Shown piece after piece: positions 58,549 through 64,000 of a stretch of DNA of 64,000 bases (position 1 is the first letter of the stretch; every line of letters starts with the position of its first letter). Under the pieces are notes generated by a model. That model ran no database searches. It had not been told where the DNA came from and was given only the letters and a program-made list of their open reading frames with translations. The stretch comes from Oscillospiraceae bacterium. Its GTDB lineage: Bacteria; Bacillota; Clostridia; Oscillospirales; Acutalibacteraceae. A program made the translations under genes and the position numbers. The DNA is taken from the NCBI GenBank assembly GCA_031282735.1, contig JAITDE010000069.1:1-64000 (forward strand). The letters are read 5' to 3'.

Positions 58549-60168
58549 TTATGGCTGTTCCGTGATCGGTCTGTCCTCCGTCGGCTGTTCAAAGGATAAA
58601 AAGTTGTTGTGCGCCGCTACACCAAACCGCATGCGGAAAATCTCGCATGCCATGGCAGGAATATAGAGCTGCCCGCGTTGCCCGCGATAAACGGGCAGCG
58701 GCAACGCCAAATCGCCGGCACTCGTTTGCGCGATATTGCTACCCTCGGTAAAAACACCCCACGCGCCGTAGATTTCAAGGCGGATCTGTCCTTTGGTTTT
58801 GGTCACGGCGCCGCCGATGCTTTGAATTAAAACGCCCATTGGTACGCACCAAACGCTGTCTTTTTGTTCGCAGGGCGTGTCAGCCTGCGCCAATCCCAAA
58901 TCCCAGCCTTTATACATCATGCGGGTGCGGTTGAACATCGGCGGCAGGGCGTGGGGTAGAACGCAATCCGTCGTCTTATTAATCACGCATTTGTCCATCA
59001 CGCGTCCGTCGCTCAAAACGCTTGTGAGCGTGAGCGTCATTCCGTCCACTTCGACGATCACGGCGGCGGCAATGTTCTCTTCCATGGTGTATTGCGCGGC
59101 GTGCCAGACTTTTGCCAAGGAGCGTGTGCCGGGCGGATTGTAATTCCCGTTGCCGATGTTATAGTGGATTGTTCCTTTTGAGGGCTGTGCAAACAGGCTT
59201 TCGTTGCGCAATGGAAAACTTCGCGCAAAGCTGTGTTCATGCCCCGCAAAAATCAAATCGAACGATTCAAAGCCTTCGCGCATCGCGGGATAGGCATCGT
59301 AGTTTTCCAAATTTACGCCCGAATAGCAAATGGGGAAATGATACACACCGATTTTCCAAGCGGCATCGGTCGCTTTGCAGGAGTCGATCATCCACTGATT
59401 GACAATCTCCGGTTCGTTGATGCCGACTACGCCGATCATCACATCGCCGTAACGGAACGTGTAGTTTTCGGTCGTCCAGCCGTCGGGACCGTTTTGCGGG
59501 TATGCGCCGCAGAACTGCGTACCGAAATACGCCGCCGGTTCGGCGTAGTAACGCCCGACGCCTTTGGCATAATCCGCAAAGCCGCGGTTGTCGTGGTTGC
59601 CGAGCGTCATCATGAACGGCATGGATTCCGCAATGCCGGCAAGACCCGCAAAAAGACCGTTCCATTGCACCTCATGCTGCCCGCAATCGGTGTTGTCGCC
59701 CGCCGTGAGGAGAAAAGCGCAATCGGGGTGCGCTTGCAGGAGAGACTGCAAAAAATCATGGAGCGTACCATAGTCAGGGCAATCGTGCGGCGATCCTTTT
59801 TGGATGTCCGATATACAAATGAATTTGAATTTTTTGGGATCGGCTTCGCCCGTCGCAAACAAAAACGGACCCGCGCGGTGCGTTTGGTTCCCGCAGGTGT
59901 AGCGATAGCGCGTGTTCGGCTTTAAATCCGGCATATGCGCGCTGTGCATGACACTTTGATCGATATCGGATTCAAACAAGCGATTTTCGGCTTCCAAACG
60001 AACGTGGCCGCTGTCGGGGATATCCTCCCAAAAATCCAAAAAGCCGGTCGGAGCGTCCAAACTGGTGCGCCAAGTGACGGCGCGCTGGGAGGCGGCTTTT
60101 TCCAAAAGGCTGAGCATGATGTGGTCAGGATTCGGCGTACTGCCGCGCACGGGTTTTGGCATGGACAT
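58549..60168 (-). CDS. Calcineurin-like metallophosphoesterase (purple acid phosphatase-like)
   Basis: ISDIQKGSPH; LLTAGDNTDCGQHEVQW; LGNHDNRG; FAGHEHSFARS. Confidence 0.87.
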   Translation of the reverse strand: MSMPKPVRGSTPNPDHIMLSLLEKAASQRAVTWRTSLDAPTGFLDFWEDIPDSGHVRLEAENRLFESDIDQSVMHSAHMPDLKPNTRYRYTCGNQTHRAGPFLFATGEADPKKFKFICISDIQKGSPHDCPDYGTLHDFLQSLLQAHPDCAFLLTAGDNTDCGQHEVQWNGLFAGLAGIAESMPFMMTLGNHDNRGFADYAKGVGRYYAEPAAYFGTQFCGAYPQNGPDGWTTENYTFRYGDVMIGVVGINEPEIVNQWMIDSCKATDAAWKIGVYHFPICYSGVNLENYDAYPAMREGFESFDLIFAGHEHSFARSFPLRNESLFAQPSKGTIHYNIGNGNYNPPGTRSLAKVWHAAQYTMEENIAAAVIVEVDGMTLTLTSVLSDGRVMDKCVINKTTDCVLPHALPPMFNRTRMMYKGWDLGLAQADTPCEQKDSVWCVPMGVLIQSIGGAVTKTKGQIRLEIYGAWGVFTEGSNIAQTSAGDLALPLPVYRGQRGQLYIPAMACEIFRMRFGVAAHNNFLSFEQPTEDRPITEQP

Positions 60169-60276
60169 TCACTGCTTTCTTGTGTGTTCTGCAAGAACTA
60201 TAACACGAGGCGCAAAATTTGTCAACATATATTGAAACTGATTTCTGTTTTTCGTCTCATTTTCGTCTCAATCCCC

Positions 60277-60305
60277 TTGCGTTTTCCATCAAGAGCGCGT
60301 ATAAT
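60277..60305 (+). promoter_or_regulatory. Promoter TTGCGT-17-TATAAT
   Basis: Upstream of trpD. Confidence 0.7.
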
Positions 60306-60363
60306 GTTAGAATGAGAGAAAATAAAGAAGTTGGAAAAAGAAGAGGAAAAGAGGAGGATCGAC

Positions 60364-61377
60364 ATGATCCAACAGGCAATTGCCTGCGCGGCGGCGCGGA
60401 AGGATATCACGTTTGGCGAAGCGAAAGCCGTGATGAACGAAATCATGGGCGGCGAGGCAAGCCAAATCCAAATGGCGGCCTATCTGGCGGCCATGAGCGC
60501 GAAGGGCGAAACAATCGACGAAATCACAGGTTCGGCGGCAGGGATGCGCGAACACTGTATGCGGCTGTTGCACGACATGGACGTTTTGGAAATTGTCGGC
60601 ACAGGCGGCGATCAATCCAATTCGTTCAATATTTCCACAACATCCGCGCTTGTGATTTCCGCGGCGGGGATTCCCGTGGCGAAACACGGCAACCGTGCGG
60701 CATCCAGCCGATGCGGCGCGGCGGATGTGCTGGAAGCTTTGGGTGTTAGGATCAATATTCCGCCCGAACAGAGTTTGGCGATTTTGCGTGAGATTCGTTT
60801 GTGCTTTTTGTTCGCGCAGAACTATCACATCGCAATGAAATATGTCGCTCCCGTGCGCAAAGAGTTGGGAATCCGCACCATGTTCAATATTTTGGGTCCG
60901 CTGGTCAATCCGGCGGGAGCGAAAATGCAATTGCTCGGCGTGTATGAAAAAGATTTGGTGGAGCCGATGGCGCGGGTGCTATCCAATTTGGGTGTGCAAA
61001 ACGCCATGGTCGTGTTCGGCGAGGATGGTTTGGACGAAATATCCCTCAGTGCGCCGACCCGCGTTTGCGAACTGCGTGACGGCGCGTTTGAGTCCTACAC
61101 CATCGCCCCTGAGCAGTACGGGATGCAACGCTGTGCCAAACAGGAGTTGGTGGGCGGTTCTCCCGCCGAAAACGCGGCGATCACCCGTGCCATTTTGCAA
61201 GGCGAAAAAGGCGCAAAACGCAATGCCGTTGTGCTTAATTCCGCTGCGGCAATCCATATTGCGAAGCCCGCGCTTTCCATCGCCCAAGCAATTTCGCTTG
61301 CCGAAGAGCTGATCGACACAGGCAAAGCCATGCGGCAATTGGAGCGATTCGCGGAACTCAGCCAGGCGAAAGGATAA
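60364..61377 (+). CDS. trpD: Anthranilate phosphoribosyltransferase
   Basis: VGTGGDQSNSFNISTTSALV; AKHGNRAASSRCGAADVLEALG; RTMFNILGPLVNPA; ATG after GAGGAGG. Confidence 0.93.
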   Translation: MIQQAIACAAARKDITFGEAKAVMNEIMGGEASQIQMAAYLAAMSAKGETIDEITGSAAGMREHCMRLLHDMDVLEIVGTGGDQSNSFNISTTSALVISAAGIPVAKHGNRAASSRCGAADVLEALGVRINIPPEQSLAILREIRLCFLFAQNYHIAMKYVAPVRKELGIRTMFNILGPLVNPAGAKMQLLGVYEKDLVEPMARVLSNLGVQNAMVVFGEDGLDEISLSAPTRVCELRDGAFESYTIAPEQYGMQRCAKQELVGGSPAENAAITRAILQGEKGAKRNAVVLNSAAAIHIAKPALSIAQAISLAEELIDTGKAMRQLERFAELSQAKG

Positions 61378-61386
61378 TTTGCAAAC

Positions 61387-62139
61387 ATGATTTTGGACAA
61401 ACTCGCACAGAGCACCCGCGTTCGCGTGGAACGCGCAAAGTGCGGCGTCACGTTGGAAGAGATGCGCGCGTTCGCCGAAAAATCGCCTGTTCCGGCAGGG
61501 ATATCGTTCAAAGAAGCCATTGCGGCGCAGGGGCTTTCAATGATTTGCGAAATCAAAAAAGCGTCGCCTTCCAAGGGCGTGATTGCGGCGGATTTTCCCT
61601 ATTTGGAGATTGCGCGGCAATATGAACAACAGGGCGCGGCGGCGGTTTCGGTTTTGACTGAACCTGATTATTTTTTGGGCGACGACGCCTATTTAAGGGC
61701 AATTGCGTCAAGCATAAAAATCCCTGCCCTGCGCAAGGATTTCACGATTGACGCTTACCAAATCTATGAGGCAAAACAATTGGGCGCACGGGCGGTTTTG
61801 CTCATTTGCGCTTTGCTGGACGACGCGCGATTGGAGGAATACCAAGCGATTGCGCAGTCCATCGGGCTTGACGCGCTGGTTGAAACGCACGACGCAAGAG
61901 AAATGGAGCGGGCTTTGCGGGCGAACGCGCAAATCATCGGCGCGAACAATCGCAACTTGCAAACGTTTGAAGTGGATTTACAAGTCAGTGTGCGTCTGCG
62001 TCCGCTCGTGCCGAAGGATCGCCTCTTTGTCGCCGAGAGCGGCATAAGATCGCAAGCGGATTTGGCGTTGATGAAATCCATCGGCGCGGATGCCGTTTTG
62101 GTCGGCGAAGCAATGATGCGGAAGCAATTGACGATCTGA
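61387..62139 (+). CDS. trpC: Indole-3-glycerol phosphate synthase
   Basis: ICEIKKASPSKGVIAADF; AAAVSVLTEPDYFLGD; ALRKDFTIDAYQIYEAKQLGARAVLLI; IGANNRNLQTFEVDL. Confidence 0.95.
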   Translation: MILDKLAQSTRVRVERAKCGVTLEEMRAFAEKSPVPAGISFKEAIAAQGLSMICEIKKASPSKGVIAADFPYLEIARQYEQQGAAAVSVLTEPDYFLGDDAYLRAIASSIKIPALRKDFTIDAYQIYEAKQLGARAVLLICALLDDARLEEYQAIAQSIGLDALVETHDAREMERALRANAQIIGANNRNLQTFEVDLQVSVRLRPLVPKDRLFVAESGIRSQADLALMKSIGADAVLVGEAMMRKQLTI

Positions 62140-62144
62140 CACCT

Positions 62145-62450
62145 TACTTTTTCTGCCTTGCTTTTTCTGACTTACTTTTTCTGAAGAAAAAGTAAGCAAA
62201 AAGACTTTAGCCGCTTCGCGCTGTCATTTTTAGACTGATGTATAACTGATGTATATTTGCGCGGGCTAAATATGACAGCGCGAAGCGACTGCTCCCCGCA
62301 GGGGCGCGCGATCATTTTTAGACTGATTTATATTTGCGCAGTCTGCAAATGACAGCGCGAAGCGGGTGCTCGCCGCAGGCGCGCGAAGCGTGAAAAAGTT
62401 CTTTTGCTTCTTTTCTTTCAAGAAAAGAAGACAAGAAAAGAAGAGGGCTT
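62145..62450. repeat. Longest composite array of the dispersed repeat (both palindromes plus GC-rich and TATATTTGCGC modules)
   Basis: CTTACTTTTTCT-GA-AGAAAAAGTAAG at 62171-62196; CTTCTTTTCTT-TC-AAGAAAAGAAG at 62407-62430; three GCGCGAAGCG modules between. Confidence 0.92.
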
Positions 62451-62477
62451 GTATTTTTGCTCAAAATCTGCTATACT
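62449..62477 (+). promoter_or_regulatory. Promoter TTGTAT-17-TATACT
   Basis: Immediately downstream of the repeat array, upstream of the lipoprotein gene. Confidence 0.6.
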
Positions 62478-62516
62478 AGACGGCAGTTGGTGCGATCATG
62501 GACGGGAGGATTCCGT

Positions 62517-63194
62517 ATGCGAAAAATTTTTGCTTTTGCACTTGCCGCCGCGTTTCTTTTGTTTTGCCAAGCCTGTGGCGCAACAGGCGAGCGAAGCGAT
62601 GCCGATGAGGTGATCATGACGGGTGAAACGCTCACATTGCCAACCGTGATGGCGACGGACGAAAACGGCAAAGTGATCACAACACCCGACGGCGAACCGT
62701 CGACATACTACCCTGCGGCGAGCCAAAGCGGTCAGGTCGTCAAAAACGATTGGAACGCGTTCCCCGTGCCGAACACGGCAAGACCTTACGATCTCTATAA
62801 CCCGGGCGATCCCGCGCTAAACAGCACGACCGACCACGGTAACGGCATGATCACAGGCAAAATCGCGTGGCCTGTCGCCGATTTGCCCAGTGCGTTGCCG
62901 GCCGCCACGGCATATATCGACCGTTTGGATCTCAGCCAAAGCGCGGACAAAATAGAGCAGACTGTCACGGTTATCGAGATGCCTTATGTGATTTTTTTGC
63001 GCTATATCGAACAACTGCAAGCCGCCGGCATTCAATCGCAAACATTAGAACTCCCGCAAGCCCAGCCCAGCGGTGAATCCGCCATTTTTGTCGGCACGGC
63101 GGGGATTTACACCATTAGCGCGATTTGGCAGCCGAGCGACATGAGTCATTTCACCGCCAACTTCCGTTTGAAGATTGAATCAAACGGCGCATGA
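62517..63194 (+). CDS. Putative lipoprotein (hypothetical)
   Basis: MRKIFAFALAAAFLLFCQACGATGE signal/lipobox-like N-terminus; ATG after GGGAGG (track start 62457 is upstream). Confidence 0.75.
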   Translation: MRKIFAFALAAAFLLFCQACGATGERSDADEVIMTGETLTLPTVMATDENGKVITTPDGEPSTYYPAASQSGQVVKNDWNAFPVPNTARPYDLYNPGDPALNSTTDHGNGMITGKIAWPVADLPSALPAATAYIDRLDLSQSADKIEQTVTVIEMPYVIFLRYIEQLQAAGIQSQTLELPQAQPSGESAIFVGTAGIYTISAIWQPSDMSHFTANFRLKIESNGA

Positions 63195-63236
63195 CAGAGG
63201 AGTTGAAACGAGAGAGTATGAAAGAAAGAGGTTTTT

Positions 63237-63803
63237 TTGAACGTTTATGATTTTGATAACACGCTCTACAAAGGAGAGAGCGGTATCGCGCTGTTTTTCT
63301 TTTATTTGCGCAAGCGTCCGTCGCTGTTGCGCATGATGCCCATTGTTGTTCAGGGCGGTCTAAAATACAAATTGGGTCTGGTCAAAATTGACGAAGTCGC
63401 CCGACGTTACGCCAAATACATTGAGGTTTTTTTGCGGGGCATTCAGGATTACAAAGCGGACGCGAAAGAGTTTTGGGATCGATACGAACACCGGCTCCAA
63501 CCATTTTACAAAAATATGCAAAAATCGGACGATTTGATTGTCTCCGCCAGCCCTGAGCAATCGCTGGAGGAAGTTTGCAAGCGCATGGGCGTTTCACGTT
63601 GGATCGGCACACGCATCGACGAAGAAAACGCGCGGCTTACGTTTGTCTGTTTCCGCGAAAACAAGGCAAAGGCCTTTTTGGAACGCTATCCCAATGAACA
63701 AATTGATAATCTTTACACCGATTCCATGTATGATACGCCGTTGATGGAACTGTCGAAACATGTATATTTGGTGCGCAAGGGCAAGTTGATAAAAATCAAA
63801 TAG
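63237..63803 (+). CDS. HAD-superfamily phosphatase (HAD-IB-like)
   Basis: VYDFDNTLYKGESG; IVSASPEQSLEEVCKRMG; YTDSMYDTPLME; TTG start. Confidence 0.85.
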   Translation: MNVYDFDNTLYKGESGIALFFFYLRKRPSLLRMMPIVVQGGLKYKLGLVKIDEVARRYAKYIEVFLRGIQDYKADAKEFWDRYEHRLQPFYKNMQKSDDLIVSASPEQSLEEVCKRMGVSRWIGTRIDEENARLTFVCFRENKAKAFLERYPNEQIDNLYTDSMYDTPLMELSKHVYLVRKGKLIKIK

Positions 63804-63815
63804 CGAGGTGCATCC

Positions 63816-64000
63816 ATGCAATTTTTGGGTGAGGATTTTTTGTTGCCGACCGTGACGGCGCGCGCGTTGTTTGCCTGCGCAAAGGAACAGCCTATTTTGG
63901 ATTGGCATTGCCATTTATCCCCAAAAGAGATTGACCAAAACGCACAGCCGAAGAACATAACAGAGTTGTGGCTTGGCGGAGACCACTACAAATGGCGCGC
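63816..64000 (+). CDS. uxaC: Uronate (glucuronate) isomerase, N-terminal fragment cut by window end
   Basis: [33 protein letters not shown]...[16 protein letters not shown]. Confidence 0.92.
   Translation, partial: MQFLGEDFLLPTVTARALFACAKEQPILDWHCHLSPKEIDQNAQPKNITELWLGGDHYKWR

Noticed and set aside
62145-62450. CRISPR array
   Set aside because: Repeats are palindromic modules of mixed type without regular spacers; no cas genes in the window.

Overview
The 64 kb window reads as ordinary chromosome from a spore-forming Firmicute. The Clostridia/Oscillospiraceae-like placement is inferred from gene content (McsA/McsB/ClpC, SpoIIR, LCP proteins, a large Alu-type SRP RNA, Na+-translocating decarboxylase). 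I see no transposase, integrase, phage module or CRISPR array. Main loci: mcsA-mcsB-clpC; spoIIR; thyA; two tandem LCP genes coupled to trpF; a solitary 5S rRNA; purE-C-F-M-N; a GyrA/ParC-like topoisomerase A subunit; an EEP-family hydrolase; a Ca2+-type P-type ATPase behind a terminator-containing leader; nadA; dinB; tRNA-Arg; CDP-glycerol transferase and ATP-grasp envelope genes; dnaX with SRP RNA; trpB-trpA; a Na+ pump decarboxylase operon; glyS; a GH13 hydrolase; secA; dCMP deaminase; an ABC exporter with an unusual N-terminus; a Cys-rich SpaA-like protein; a HEAT-like protein; rsmI; a glycyl radical enzyme; a TtcA-like thiolase; an RlmD-like methylase; ychF; metK; tRNA-Thr; a metallophosphatase; trpD-trpC; a lipoprotein; a HAD hydrolase; and the start of uxaC. 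Items most worth a second look: (1) a modular dispersed family of perfect palindromes in at least 8 gaps, which also forms the C-termini of some proteins; (2) a glycyl radical enzyme with a GCNWC active-site loop and no adjacent activase; (3) a SpaA/Ig-like protein with 14 cysteines and no visible secretion signal; (4) a GC-rich segment with nested inverted repeats just upstream of it; (5) a P-type ATPase promoter with an ATTAGG inverted repeat over its -10 plus a leader terminator; (6) several small proteins missing from the ORF track. All functional names come from reading motifs and remembered family signatures; no searches were run.
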